Positions 35,135 to 43,944 of a DNA stretch of 64,000 bases are shown in pieces. The stretch comes from Treponema sp. GTDB taxonomy: Bacteria; Spirochaetota; Spirochaetia; Treponematales; Treponemataceae. The DNA is taken from contig JALCCK010000004.1 of assembly GCA_022640795.1 (NCBI GenBank), positions 1-64,000 on the forward strand, read 5' to 3'. The notes beneath the pieces were generated by a model. That model was not told where the DNA came from. It saw only the letters and a program-made list of their open reading frames with translations, and searched no databases. Position numbers and translations under genes: made by a program. Within the stretch, counting starts at the first letter, position 1. Each line of letters opens with the position of its first letter.

Positions 35135-36136
35135 TTACTTATTCTGAGGAACCGGTCCGGTAGATTCACGCACGATTAACTCGGGCATCAGCAGCAGACG
35201 ATTTATTGTATTTCCTTTCATAATCTGGTCCAGCATCAGGCAAACATTTTTCCCGATGGCTAGCCTGTCCTGCCGTATAGTCGTAAGCGTCGGTGTCATA
35301 TAAGAAGAAAGAGGAAGATCGTCAAAACCTATCACACTCATGTCATCAGGGACGCGTATCCCGCGGCGGTACAGTTCTTTTATGACACCATGTGCCAGCA
35401 GATCACTTGCACAAACGACAGCGGTGACCCCCTGTTCAATAAACTGATTGACAAATTTTCCGGCACAATCAGCCATATAATCACCGTAGACAATAAGATT
35501 TTCCTGTATCTGAAGCCCACAGGCCTCCATCCCCAGGCGAAAACCATTTAATCGTTCCTGTGAAACCCTGCTTATTTTTTCACCGTTGAGCATCGCTATT
35601 TTTTTATGTCCAAGCTTTGCAAGATATCTGACTGAATAAAAAATCCCCTGTATATTATCGATTCCGACACAGCAAACGTTTTTATTATAGACCACATTAT
35701 CAAGCAGAACCGTCGGAATAGAAGTCTTTTCAAGCTGACTGATAAAATCGTTATGAAGCGTAAACCCTAAAAGAAAGCCTGCCGCATAGTTATTCTGCAG
35801 CATATATTCGTCATATTCATACCCGGCTTCCTGATTCATAGCCAGAGGAATTATCGATATATCCCAGTTCTGGGCAGCAGCTTCAAGTTTGAAACCGACA
35901 ATAATATCGTATCCGAACTGTTCAACAACCTCATACCCCATATTTTCTATAAAAACACATATTTTTTTTGAGGAACCGGCAGCCCGTTTCTGGCGCGTTT
36001 GATATCCCATTTTTAATGCAGTATCAAGAATAAGCTGTCTTGTTTCCATACTTACATCACTTGCACCGCTCAATCCCTTTGATACAGTACTGACTGAAAT
36101 ATTGAGACGCTTTGCAATGTCTTTAATTGTTGTCAT
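35135..36136 (-). CDS. LacI family repressor of the maltodextrin locus
   Basis: A 333-residue regulator. ATG 36136 gives the standard start MTTIKDIAKRLNISVSTVSKGLSG with the LacI helix-turn-helix and hinge (residues 1-60). The periplasmic-binding-like core follows, with VLLDNVVYNKNVCCVGIDN (about 148-166), GHKKIAMLNG, AVVCASDLLAHGVI and SVIGFDDLPLSSYMTPTLTTI (about 267-287). Palindromes with a CGAAAA-TTTTCG core at its own promoter and at the binding-protein promoter suggest it represses both. The inducer is presumably a maltodextrin or a metabolite of it (inference). Confidence 0.93.
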   Translation of the reverse strand: MTTIKDIAKRLNISVSTVSKGLSGASDVSMETRQLILDTALKMGYQTRQKRAAGSSKKICVFIENMGYEVVEQFGYDIIVGFKLEAAAQNWDISIIPLAMNQEAGYEYDEYMLQNNYAAGFLLGFTLHNDFISQLEKTSIPTVLLDNVVYNKNVCCVGIDNIQGIFYSVRYLAKLGHKKIAMLNGEKISRVSQERLNGFRLGMEACGLQIQENLIVYGDYMADCAGKFVNQFIEQGVTAVVCASDLLAHGVIKELYRRGIRVPDDMSVIGFDDLPLSSYMTPTLTTIRQDRLAIGKNVCLMLDQIMKGNTINRLLLMPELIVRESTGPVPQNK

Positions 36137-36165
36137 ATAGCTTGGATATCCTGTTCCAGACTTTT

Positions 36166-36212
36166 CGAAAATTTTCGTTATCGATCTTAACATGTATATA
36201 AGCAGCTGTCAA
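36166..36212 (-). promoter_or_regulatory. Promoter and operator of the maltodextrin lacI-family gene
   Basis: Minus-strand TTGACA (36207-36212), 17-base spacer, TAAGAT (36184-36189), then the perfect palindrome CGAAAATTTTCG (36166-36177), 29 bases before the start codon. The layout allows negative autoregulation. Confidence 0.7.
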
Positions 36213-36230
36213 CGTACAATCAAGTTATAG

Positions 36231-36393
36231 CTTCCGCTTCATCAAAGCGTTATCGGGCTCGAATCGAAAACTGCGCTTGAAAAATATGGCGTAAAACCCG
36301 ACATCATCATCAGTTGTGCGGGCGGTCGGCTCAAATCTCGGCGGCCTTATCCCGCCGTTTATGGGCGAAAAGCTGCGCAGTGAACAGGATTGA
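36231..36393 (+). pseudogene. C-terminal fragment of TrpB2-type tryptophan synthase beta chain
   Basis: Translation from 36231 gives [20 protein letters not shown], then [12 protein letters not shown]. With one extra base at about 36327 removed, it continues [21 protein letters not shown] and ends at TGA 36391-36393. This is the conserved phosphate-binding (GGGSN) region of PLP-dependent TrpB2. Only about 50 of more than 400 codons remain, with a TAG just before, no start and a +1 frameshift. No other trp gene is present. It is a decayed relic whose left edge abuts the lacI promoter. Confidence 0.85.
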
Positions 36394-36490
36394 TTAAAAA
36401 ATAAAAAACCGGCCGTAAATGTCAGGCATGTTCTGAACTGCGACCCTTTTTCGCTATTTCCCAGTAGTCTTTACACTGCCGTACCTACTG

Positions 36491-38185
36491 TTAGGCAAGG
36501 TGCAGATAGTCCCGCAGCAGAATCATAAATACGCTGGCAGCCCACGTAAATCCGCTGTCCCGCAGACCGTGACCGTCGAGTGCGCTGTAATTTTCAAAGA
36601 AACCGTACTGAGTACACATATCGCAGTACTGCCGCGCATTCTTTTCCGCTTCGGCCTTTCTATCGTTCACCGAAAGAAGTTCGGTTGTAATAAGCGCCAT
36701 CGGAGGCCAGATGGCACCGCGCCAGTAGCCATCCTCGACAAAAAATTCGCTGTCAGTCGATTCCGAACTGATACCGTATTCACAACAGAACTTATCTTTC
36801 TGCAGCAGCCTGTTCAGCAGCGTACTGCGGATATTTTCAGGCAACCGATCGCCGAGCAGCAGCGGAACGTACAGCAACAGACTCTGCTCCTGTATCTTTT
36901 TGCGGTCCCGCACACGTATCGCGCACAATTCATCACCAACGGTAAAAACGGAAAGCATTGTTTTAAAAAGCCGATCGCTTCTGCTTTTCCATTCCGCCGC
37001 TTCCGCGTTTTTCCCGAGACTTTCCGCAGTTTCGGATAGAAAATCCATCTGGAGAATAAGCCACGTACATAAATCGGGAGACTGTACCGGAACGCCGAAT
37101 CTGAATATCGTACTGTTGTCCCAGCCGGAATCGTTCCCGTGATTATAGACCGGCGTTTCGCTTCCCTGCATCCGCGCATCAAACCACCAGCGGGTAAAAC
37201 GATCGACCGATGTATACAACTGCAGTACGGTAGCTGTATCGGGTCGGGCAATTTTAAACATTTTTCGTAGCATAAACCCCTGAACCGGCGGTTTTACGAA
37301 ATTCCATACGCAGGAGGAACTGTTGAACGCATCGGGGTACGAACCGTATTCGTTCTGCATCGCAGCCATAGCGCGATACTGGTCGTATGCAAGTTCCGGC
37401 CATTTGTCGGCCAGCGCCAGCGCATTGAACGTATAATCCCAGCTCCAGATCCGGTTCATCTTGTTTTTTGTCATCAGCATAACGGGATATTTTATGTATC
37501 CTTCAGGATTTACCACTGAATGCCAGCTGATATATGCTGCCAGTTCCGTCGCGGCGGCATATTTTTTCTCTTTCGTAGAAAATCTGGCTGCAAACGTCCG
37601 ATATTCGTCTGCCATCGTTATCAGATTCTGCTGATAACTCCGCAGCTGCGGTTTTACGTATGTCGGAAATAAGGTCAGCTGCAGTTTCAATTCCAGGCAT
37701 TTTCCGTCATCGGGCAGAAGAAAGAGATTCGTTGCCGTACAGGTGTCGTGCTGCCCGTTCCATACCGACTCGTCCCGCACGCTCCCGTTCAGGATCGTTA
37801 CAAACAGAGATCCGTCTTCTCCGGCAAGTTCGATAACATCGTTGGCATAAAACAAAACTCTGTCCCAGGAAGAAACCGGCAGTTTTGTCATAAAAACAGC
37901 CGCGTTACTCCGTACATGGGCGGTTTCTGCGTCCTGAAAACAGACTGCCACTTCCTTACCATTTTTACCGAACGTAAGTTCTTCGGGGGTCGCGATAACC
38001 TCCGGAACAAGCTGCTTTCCCGCATCATCCAGCAGAATAAGTGTATAAGATTCCTGATGATTATAGCTGCCGCGAAGATTCCGCAGAACGATCTGATCGT
38101 TATACGCATCGGTTCCGAGCGGTTTTGAAAACGCCATGTATGATCCGTAACAGGAAAACGGTACGGTTTTAATATCGATAGTCAT
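36491..38185 (-). CDS. GH63-like alpha/alpha6-barrel glycosidase
   Basis: A 564-residue cytoplasmic enzyme without signal peptide, RBS GAGGAG. After a beta-rich N-terminal domain (about 1-190), the toroid contains NRIWSWDYTFNALAL (about 254-268), GSYPDAFN, HGNDSGWDNSTIF with a probable acid Asp (about 348-360), GYWRGAIWPPMALI (about 483-496) and FENYSALDGHGLRDSGFTWAAS with a probable base Glu (about 526-547). These fit the GH63/GH37-like clan GH-G, which includes alpha-glucosidases, mannosylglycerate hydrolases and trehalase-like enzymes. It is the last gene of a LacI-regulated ABC operon, so it should cleave the imported di- or oligosaccharide. Substrate unknown. Confidence 0.85.
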   Translation of the reverse strand: MTIDIKTVPFSCYGSYMAFSKPLGTDAYNDQIVLRNLRGSYNHQESYTLILLDDAGKQLVPEVIATPEELTFGKNGKEVAVCFQDAETAHVRSNAAVFMTKLPVSSWDRVLFYANDVIELAGEDGSLFVTILNGSVRDESVWNGQHDTCTATNLFLLPDDGKCLELKLQLTLFPTYVKPQLRSYQQNLITMADEYRTFAARFSTKEKKYAAATELAAYISWHSVVNPEGYIKYPVMLMTKNKMNRIWSWDYTFNALALADKWPELAYDQYRAMAAMQNEYGSYPDAFNSSSCVWNFVKPPVQGFMLRKMFKIARPDTATVLQLYTSVDRFTRWWFDARMQGSETPVYNHGNDSGWDNSTIFRFGVPVQSPDLCTWLILQMDFLSETAESLGKNAEAAEWKSRSDRLFKTMLSVFTVGDELCAIRVRDRKKIQEQSLLLYVPLLLGDRLPENIRSTLLNRLLQKDKFCCEYGISSESTDSEFFVEDGYWRGAIWPPMALITTELLSVNDRKAEAEKNARQYCDMCTQYGFFENYSALDGHGLRDSGFTWAASVFMILLRDYLHLA

Positions 38186-38268
38186 AATTGAACACTCCTC
38201 TTTTATTTGAAATTACGATTTTTATATTTGGGGGCTGATAGAACGGCATGCAAATCCGACCGTCCGGC

Positions 38269-39099
38269 TCAGCCTTTTATTCCGGTAGCAGCAAGACTTT
38301 CCTGAACCTGTTCCTGAGTAAATGCATACAGAATAATTCCCGGCAGCACAACAATCGTGAGCGCCGCGAACAGTTTGGTATAGTCGTAAGAAAAGGATTC
38401 GTTAAAAAACTGCAGCGCAACAGGCAGCGTCCGATTCTTGTCCGATGTCGTGAGCAGTGCGGCAAAAAAATATTCATTCCAGTTATTAAGAAACATCAGA
38501 ATTCCGGCAGTCGACAGACCGTTCTTGGCAAGCGGAATATTGATCGTAAGAAATACAGACAAAAAACTGCCCCCTTCAAGTTCGGCAGCCTCGTCGAACG
38601 ATTTCGGAATTGAGGCGAAAGTCGTACGCAGGATGAACATCGACATCGCAAGTCCGCATGACAGGTAGACAAGTGCGACGCCCCAAATACTGTCATACAA
38701 ATGTAGCTTCATAACCAGTGAAAAAAACGGTTGAGCCTTCGACTGTCCCGGAACCAGCAGTGTAATCACAAAGAGCGTATACAGCAGCGTTTTACCCGGG
38801 AATCTGTATTTTGCAAATACGTAGGCACCCATCGCAAAAATCAGCAGTGAAACCAGCGTGGAACTTACACTAATCAACAGCGAATTAATCATATAGGTTG
38901 GAAAGCGATAGTGTGTAAACAGATATTTAAATACGCTGAAATCAAGTCCGGTCGGCAGTGAAAACGGGCTGCTCAAGATTTGTGCATTGGTTTTAAAAGC
39001 AGAAACTATAACCCAGATAATCGGAAAAATTGAAATCAGTACAGTAAACAGTAAAACAGCGTACACAAATACAGTTGTCAGGATTTTTCGTATTCTCAT
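38269..39099 (-). CDS. Carbohydrate ABC transporter permease (MalG type)
   Basis: A 276-residue six-helix permease, RBS GGAG. The EAA motif is SFDEAAELEGGSFLSVFLTINIP (about 169-191, abbreviated by position), and the C terminus is QEQVQESLAATGIKG, the usual CUT1 ending. It lies 12 bases after its partner and 83 bases before the glycosidase in one operon. As at the other sugar locus, no ATPase gene is present. Confidence 0.93.
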   Translation of the reverse strand: MRIRKILTTVFVYAVLLFTVLISIFPIIWVIVSAFKTNAQILSSPFSLPTGLDFSVFKYLFTHYRFPTYMINSLLISVSSTLVSLLIFAMGAYVFAKYRFPGKTLLYTLFVITLLVPGQSKAQPFFSLVMKLHLYDSIWGVALVYLSCGLAMSMFILRTTFASIPKSFDEAAELEGGSFLSVFLTINIPLAKNGLSTAGILMFLNNWNEYFFAALLTTSDKNRTLPVALQFFNESFSYDYTKLFAALTIVVLPGIILYAFTQEQVQESLAATGIKG

Positions 39100-39111
39100 T
39101 ACATTCTCCGT

Positions 39112-39999
39112 TTAATAGACACTTTCGTTCATTCTGAACAGTTTATTTACCAGAGCCAGAACGAGCAGGCCCAGAATTACCATGACAACGCTGACGGCAT
39201 TTGCATAACCGTATTTCATGTTATTGATCGCCTGAACCAGAATCAGCGGGAGATTCATTGTATCGTCGCCCGGTCCGCCAGCCGTCGTAAACACAATCTG
39301 TTCATACATCGCAACGCGGGAAGTAATCGCGCAAATGACACCCGTACCGATGGAATACCGGCAGAGCGGAAGCTGAATCTTCGTGACTATCTGCCAGCCG
39401 CTTGCACCGTCAAGGCCGGCCGCTTCGAACAGTTCGGCGGGAATCGCCAGCAGATCATTCATCACAAGGAGCGTTACAATAACTGCGTAAAAAAGCCACG
39501 TCAGCGTAATTGCCCAAAAAGCATACGGAGACTGATAATACCACTGAACCTGAAAACCCGGATTAAATATTCTGATAAGATGATTCAGAATCCCCATATC
39601 GTTATTGAATATGAACTTATAAATGAGCGCCCACGCAGCTGCCGAAATGACGTTCGGCACCATAAAAACAGCCCTCGTAAACTTCCAGCCGTGCGGCTGC
39701 CGATACAAAACAAACGCAACGAGCACACCGAATCCGACATGAATAGTCCCTGCGATGGCGGACCAGAACAGAAGATTGCGCAGAGAAATCAGAAAGGTAC
39801 TGTTCAAAAAAAGTTTGAGATAATTCTGTATAAAAATAAAATGAGGGGCATTGAATCCGTCCCACTTGGTAAAGGAAGTAACCACTACATTCGCGATTGC
39901 ATACAGATAGAAAACAGCAAAGATACTAAATGACGGCAAAAGAAAAAGATAAATCCATTTGAATTTTTTCTTTTCCAGACTGGTATATTTTTCTAACAT
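39112..39999 (-). CDS. Carbohydrate ABC transporter permease (MalF type)
   Basis: A 295-residue six-helix permease with RBS CGGAGG. Landmarks are SFTKWDGFNAPHFIFIQNYL (about 37-56), FMVPNVISAAAWALIY (about 112-127), the EAA motif LFEAAGLDGASGWQIVTKI (about 195-213) and FTTAGGPGDDTMNLPL (about 240-255). It is the inner-membrane partner of the preceding-numbered permease; both work with the lipoprotein encoded next. Confidence 0.93.
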   Translation of the reverse strand: MLEKYTSLEKKKFKWIYLFLLPSFSIFAVFYLYAIANVVVTSFTKWDGFNAPHFIFIQNYLKLFLNSTFLISLRNLLFWSAIAGTIHVGFGVLVAFVLYRQPHGWKFTRAVFMVPNVISAAAWALIYKFIFNNDMGILNHLIRIFNPGFQVQWYYQSPYAFWAITLTWLFYAVIVTLLVMNDLLAIPAELFEAAGLDGASGWQIVTKIQLPLCRYSIGTGVICAITSRVAMYEQIVFTTAGGPGDDTMNLPLILVQAINNMKYGYANAVSVVMVILGLLVLALVNKLFRMNESVY

Positions 40000-40076
40000 T
40001 TTTTCCTCCGCGTGTATGTACAGATCATTCAGCCCTGCGACAGCCGCTGCATCACCGGCGGTCGCAGGGTCCGTCG

Positions 40077-41423
40077 TTATTTCGTTTCTTCCGCTTTCTT
40101 TGTAAGTTCGCTGCAGAACTCCTCCGGCGACAAAGAACGGTCTATCAACTTCGGAAGCATTTTTCCGAATTCCGTATCTGCGATTGTAGACGGCATGACA
40201 TCATACAACGAAACCGCAAATACCGTGTCCTTGTTTACACTCTGTGCAAGCTGGGCAAGAACCGGAGTTTCCTGCTGCTTCCTCGTAAATTCGTCCGAAT
40301 ATTTTGAAATACCGGGGGCTGTTCCTCCTTCGGTCAGAATCAGCTGTTCGATTTCCGGCTGGGAATCTCTGAAGGCCAGATAGGCACAGGCAAGCTCTTT
40401 TTCCTTTTCCGTAGCGGAAGCCGGAACCCAGAATTCGCCATAAACACGGGGATTTACCAGAGCTATGTTTCCGGGATAGATTGCGGCACGGACGTCCGAT
40501 CCGTTAAATCCGTTGCTCCACTTGTCGGATGAACTGCTGTCAAATTCGGATGCCATCCACGATCCGTTACAGATTACCGCAGCTTTATCGCTCATAAACG
40601 CATTTGCAGCATCGGCATAGGCTGCGCCGATAGAATTCGATGCGGCATTTGTCTGCATTATTTTCTGCAGCTGAGTCACCGCATCTACAATCGGTTTACC
40701 GGTATAATCGTACAATTTTGTATCTACGGCATCTTTTACCAGTTCCAGACCACCGGGCTGACCGGCTACCAGCGCAGAAAGGAACAGTCCCGTCGTCCAT
40801 CCGTTGTCGACCGTCTGGAATGCAAATCTATTTTTTCCAAGCGAAGTAATGAATTCCTGCATGGACATGGCGCCGATTGCTTTCTCCGGTGCGTACAGTG
40901 CCGTGTTATAGTAGAGACCGACCGGCTTTAAAACAGCGATCGGCATACAGACTATTTTTCCATCCACGGTACAATAATCGAGCGATTCCGGTACCAGATT
41001 CGCCTTTACCGCAGGATCAGAATTGATAAAGTCCGACAGATCGTATTCCATATTGTTTCGTACAATCACATTTTTGAACCACTGCACGTCGATTCCGCCG
41101 GATCCTGCGGAATGGACGAGAACGGGAAGTTTATTCTGCTGGGCAAGCTGTTTTATCTGTTCCGCATAGGAAGCCTGCGGAACCGCTTCTATATTGATTT
41201 TGTATTTTCCTGCATATTTCTGATTGAACCGCTCGATGTGCGGCAGGAAAAATACAGCCCCAACGTTTTCTCCTGCCAGATACGTCGGGACAGTTACTTC
41301 CGTAATACCACCGGAATCTTTTCCATCCGCGATGTTACCGCTTTTTTTTGAATTGCATGCCGTTATACAGCACCCGACGGCAAGTATTCCCACTACCCCG
41401 AAAATAATCTTACTTATTTTCAT
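40077..41423 (-). CDS. Sugar-binding lipoprotein of CUT1 ABC transporter
   Basis: A 448-residue solute-binding lipoprotein. The signal ends with lipobox ITAC (Cys about 23), unlike the other sugar-binding protein in the window, followed by a flexible NSKKSG linker. The mature region has FNQKYAGKYKINIEAVPQASY (about 68-88), LYYNTALYAPE (about 170-180), FMSDKAAVICNGSWMASEFD (about 277-296) and ACAYLAFRDSQPE. RBS CAGGAGG. First gene of the operon; its promoter region carries a 24-bp perfect palindrome for the LacI-family regulator encoded immediately upstream. Confidence 0.93.
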   Translation of the reverse strand: MKISKIIFGVVGILAVGCCITACNSKKSGNIADGKDSGGITEVTVPTYLAGENVGAVFFLPHIERFNQKYAGKYKINIEAVPQASYAEQIKQLAQQNKLPVLVHSAGSGGIDVQWFKNVIVRNNMEYDLSDFINSDPAVKANLVPESLDYCTVDGKIVCMPIAVLKPVGLYYNTALYAPEKAIGAMSMQEFITSLGKNRFAFQTVDNGWTTGLFLSALVAGQPGGLELVKDAVDTKLYDYTGKPIVDAVTQLQKIMQTNAASNSIGAAYADAANAFMSDKAAVICNGSWMASEFDSSSSDKWSNGFNGSDVRAAIYPGNIALVNPRVYGEFWVPASATEKEKELACAYLAFRDSQPEIEQLILTEGGTAPGISKYSDEFTRKQQETPVLAQLAQSVNKDTVFAVSLYDVMPSTIADTEFGKMLPKLIDRSLSPEEFCSELTKKAEETK

Positions 41424-41444
41424 TTTAAACCTCCTGAAATTTTT

Positions 41445-41468
41445 GTTTACAAAAACGTTTTTGTAAAC
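41445..41468. promoter_or_regulatory. 24-bp perfect palindromic LacI-family operator
   Basis: Half-site GTTTACAAAAAC is followed directly by its exact complement, with a central CG as expected for LacI-family operators. A minus-strand TATACT (41470-41475) adjoins it, so bound repressor would block initiation of the transporter-glycosidase operon. The RBS starts 11 bases downstream. Confidence 0.85.
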
Positions 41469-41489
41469 GAGTATAAATTTTACTCACAG

Positions 41490-42518
41490 TCATATTGCCA
41501 GATATCTTACGCTTTCTCCCTTTCTGAACGTATAATCGACCGTCCTGATCCGCTGCGGTACGGTCTCCTTTTCAAGAATCGTACACAGAAGTTGTGCCGC
41601 AACAAAACCTTTCTTGACAAAATTCTGATCGATCGTTGTAAGTTGTGGTGAAATAAATCTGGAAAACTCAGTTCCGTCGAATCCTGTAACGGAAAAATCT
41701 TCCGGAACAGAAAAACCGCAGTCATGAATCGCCCGCAGAACGCCAAACGCACAGTAATCACTCATGCAGACAAATACAGTTCCTGCATCTCTGCCCTTTT
41801 CCCGCAGCAGTGAACAGGTTTCATCATAGGCTACCTGTTCCTGAAAATCGGTATAAATTACAGGAACCGTAGCGGGGTCAAGATTATTTTTTTTCAAAGC
41901 TGCACAGAAGCCCGTATACCGGCGATGAGTTACTTCAGAGGCATCGCGTCCGTAGACAAGAATCAGTCTGCGGTGATTCTGATTAATCACATACTCCGTT
42001 ATATCGGCAAATGCCTGTTCATCATTGGTAATAACACTCCCCTGCCGAGCTCCCTGAATTTCAAAATCGACGACGACACATGGAATCTGGGATGACTGAA
42101 TATTTTTGTAGTATAAATCAGTATTTTTTAACCCGAAAATAATGACACCGGACAGACTGTATTCGGCACAGAGCTGTTCGATCGTTTTTCTCTGCTGCAG
42201 ACGCGAATTGATCGGATACGTAGCTATAAGCCGGTCACTGTCATTCATAAATTTGTAGGCACCAACCAGAAGACTGAGCACATTGCTGTCTCTGTTTTTT
42301 TCTTCGGCAATCCCTGAAAGCAGCAGTGCAATGTTTGTCTGCCGTTTGGAAGAAAGCGTTCTGGCACTTACATTCGGAGTGTAGCCTGTTTCCGCAACAA
42401 TCTTCAGAATTGCTTTCTTTGTCTTTTCACTTATATCGCTGTAATCATTTAATGCCCGTGAAACCGTTCCTACAGTAACGCCCGCGAGTCTCGCTATATC
42501 TTTTATGGAGATCGACAT
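41490..42518 (-). CDS. LacI family repressor of the glycosidase-transporter operon
   Basis: A 342-residue regulator with a standard LacI DNA-binding domain (MSISIKDIARLAGVTVGTVS, then RALNDYSDISEKTK, residues 1-35) and hinge, followed by the sugar-binding core (IPCVVVDFEIQGARQGSVITN, VFVCMSDYCAFGVLRAI, SVTGFDGTEFSRFISPQLTTIDQ). RBS AAAAGG. Its promoter is a perfect-consensus one and is overlapped downstream by a 16-bp palindrome sharing the core of the operator in front of the transporter operon, so autorepression and operon repression are both expected. Confidence 0.94.
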   Translation of the reverse strand: MSISIKDIARLAGVTVGTVSRALNDYSDISEKTKKAILKIVAETGYTPNVSARTLSSKRQTNIALLLSGIAEEKNRDSNVLSLLVGAYKFMNDSDRLIATYPINSRLQQRKTIEQLCAEYSLSGVIIFGLKNTDLYYKNIQSSQIPCVVVDFEIQGARQGSVITNDEQAFADITEYVINQNHRRLILVYGRDASEVTHRRYTGFCAALKKNNLDPATVPVIYTDFQEQVAYDETCSLLREKGRDAGTVFVCMSDYCAFGVLRAIHDCGFSVPEDFSVTGFDGTEFSRFISPQLTTIDQNFVKKGFVAAQLLCTILEKETVPQRIRTVDYTFRKGESVRYLAI

Positions 42519-42529
42519 AATTTCCTTTT

Positions 42530-42584
42530 ACAAAAACGTTTTTGTTGTTAACAGAATTATACCGCTGGAATTTACCGCTGTCAA
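42530..42584 (-). promoter_or_regulatory. Consensus promoter plus operator of lacI-family gene
   Basis: Minus-strand TTGACA (42579-42584), 17 bases, TATAAT (42556-42561): both boxes match the sigma-70 consensus exactly. The palindrome ACAAAAACGTTTTTGT (42530-42545) follows, identical to the centre of the 24-bp site at 41445. Confidence 0.88.
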
Positions 42585-42659
42585 TAAAAAAACAGAAAAT
42601 CATGCCTGTACGGTTGATTCCCGCGGATGACCACGGTATGCTGTAAAAAAGAGGTAATC

Positions 42660-43286
42660 ATGAAAGTACTTATGATTAACGGAAGTCCGCACACTTCCGG
42701 TTGTACGGGAACCGCGCTCGCCGTTGCCGCCGATGTATTAAAAAAAGAAGAGATAGATACAGAAACTATCAATCTCGGCGGAAAACCGATACGGGACTGC
42801 ATCGGCTGTAATAAATGTAAAAAACTCGAAAATCGCTGCACCTTCGACGACGACTGTATAAACAGTATTTTGCAGAAAGCGGAGACCGCAGACGGGTTTA
42901 TATTCGGAACACCGGTCTATTATGCACACCCGAGCGGAAGAATTCTTTCCGCACTTGACCGGCTGTTTTACGCGGGAAGCAGACTTTTTGAACACAAACC
43001 GGGATTTGCGCTGGCCTCGGCACGCAGGGCGGGAACCACGGCATCGTTCGACGTTCTGAATAAATACTTTACCATTGCACAGATGCCGGTCGCATCAGCT
43101 TCGTACTGGACCGCGGTTCACGGCAATACGGCAGCAGAAGTACAGCAGGACCAGGAAGGTCTCCTGACCGTCCGCCACGCGGCAACGAATCTTGCGTGGC
43201 TGATAAAATGTATCGATGCCGGAAAAAAGGCGGGAATTCCTGTTCCCGTCAATACCAAAACAGTCTGGACTAATTTTATCCGATAA
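42660..43286 (+). CDS. NAD(P)H-dependent FMN reductase / iron-sulfur flavoprotein-like
   Basis: A 208-residue flavodoxin-fold protein. ATG 42660 has GAGG seven bases upstream. It opens MKVLMINGSPHTSGCTGTAL, the FMN phosphate-binding loop, followed by CIGCNKC and CTFDDDC (about 48-67), the Cys cluster of the multimeric iron-sulfur flavoprotein group, and GTPVYYAHPSGRILSALDR (about 82-100). It probably transfers electrons from NAD(P)H or ferredoxin to quinones, nitro compounds or oxygen. It is divergent from the lacI-family gene and 15 bases upstream of the damaged nfo gene. Confidence 0.85.
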   Translation: MKVLMINGSPHTSGCTGTALAVAADVLKKEEIDTETINLGGKPIRDCIGCNKCKKLENRCTFDDDCINSILQKAETADGFIFGTPVYYAHPSGRILSALDRLFYAGSRLFEHKPGFALASARRAGTTASFDVLNKYFTIAQMPVASASYWTAVHGNTAAEVQQDQEGLLTVRHAATNLAWLIKCIDAGKKAGIPVPVNTKTVWTNFIR

Positions 43287-43301
43287 TCTCACGAGGTACA
43301 G

Positions 43302-43808
43302 ATGTTCCATATAGGATGTCATCTTTCAGCAGCAAAAGGGTATGCTGCGATGGGAACAACGGCATTACGCATCGGTGCAGATACGTTTCAGTTCTTTACA
43401 CGGAATCCGCGCGGCGGTAAAGCGAAGTACATAAATCCGGCAGATGTAGCTGAACTGCTCGCGCTGATGAAGGAGTACCATTTCCCCTGTATTCTGGCGC
43501 ATGTACCATATACAATGAATTTATGTTCTGCAGATGAAAAAACGCGCGCATTCTCAATTCAGCTGTTTAAAGACGATCTGAACCGTATGGAATATACGCC
43601 GCACCAGTTGTATAATTTTCATCCCGGCAGCCATAAGGACCGTCACGAATGTATCGGCAAAGGTTACCTCGGTCTCGACGCACTTGCTGCCGTCGTGATG
43701 CACCCCGCACTGGCGCAGCTGCCGTTCTATCTTGAAACGCCGAACGATCCGGAAGGACACAGCGAAGAAATCAGGCTGCTGAAAAAATACTGCAATCAGC
43801 AGGGTTGA
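43302..43808 (+). pseudogene. nfo: Endonuclease IV with large internal in-frame deletion
   Basis: The 168-codon frame joins the N-terminal half of endonuclease IV to its C-terminal part. It starts FHIGCHLSAAKGY, includes ILAHVPYTMNLCS (first metal His) and NFHPGSH (second His), then jumps straight to KDRHECIGKGYLG and LETPND near the normal end. About 100-110 residues are absent compared with the usual 280 or so. From memory of E. coli Nfo, the missing block holds Glu145, Asp179, His182 and His216 of the trinuclear zinc site, so AP-endonuclease activity is not expected. Flanks are in frame and start and RBS are good, so a protein could still be made. A DNA assembly error is the alternative. 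Confidence 0.85.
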
Positions 43809-43903
43809 TTCATACCAATTAACCTAATTATAACGGTATTCTTACACGTTTCGCATATATCCCGCGTAAATTACCTATAGCATCCGGTAACGGAACAATA
43901 GCC

Positions 43904-43921
43904 CCTGCCCTTCGGGGCAGG
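43904..43921 (+). terminator. UUCG-tetraloop hairpin
   Basis: CCTGCCC-TTCG-GGGCAGG, a 7-bp GC-rich stem capped by the very stable TTCG loop. Only GTTTAC follows, so it is a weak terminator after nfo or a structured leader of the next gene, whose RBS begins 10 bases later. Confidence 0.6.
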
Positions 43922-43944
43922 TTTACAGCAGGAGGAACAGCCCC

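Noticed and set aside
36207-36400. TrpB2 relic as a functional small protein
   Set aside because: It has no start codon or RBS, a TAG at its left edge and a frameshift in the middle.
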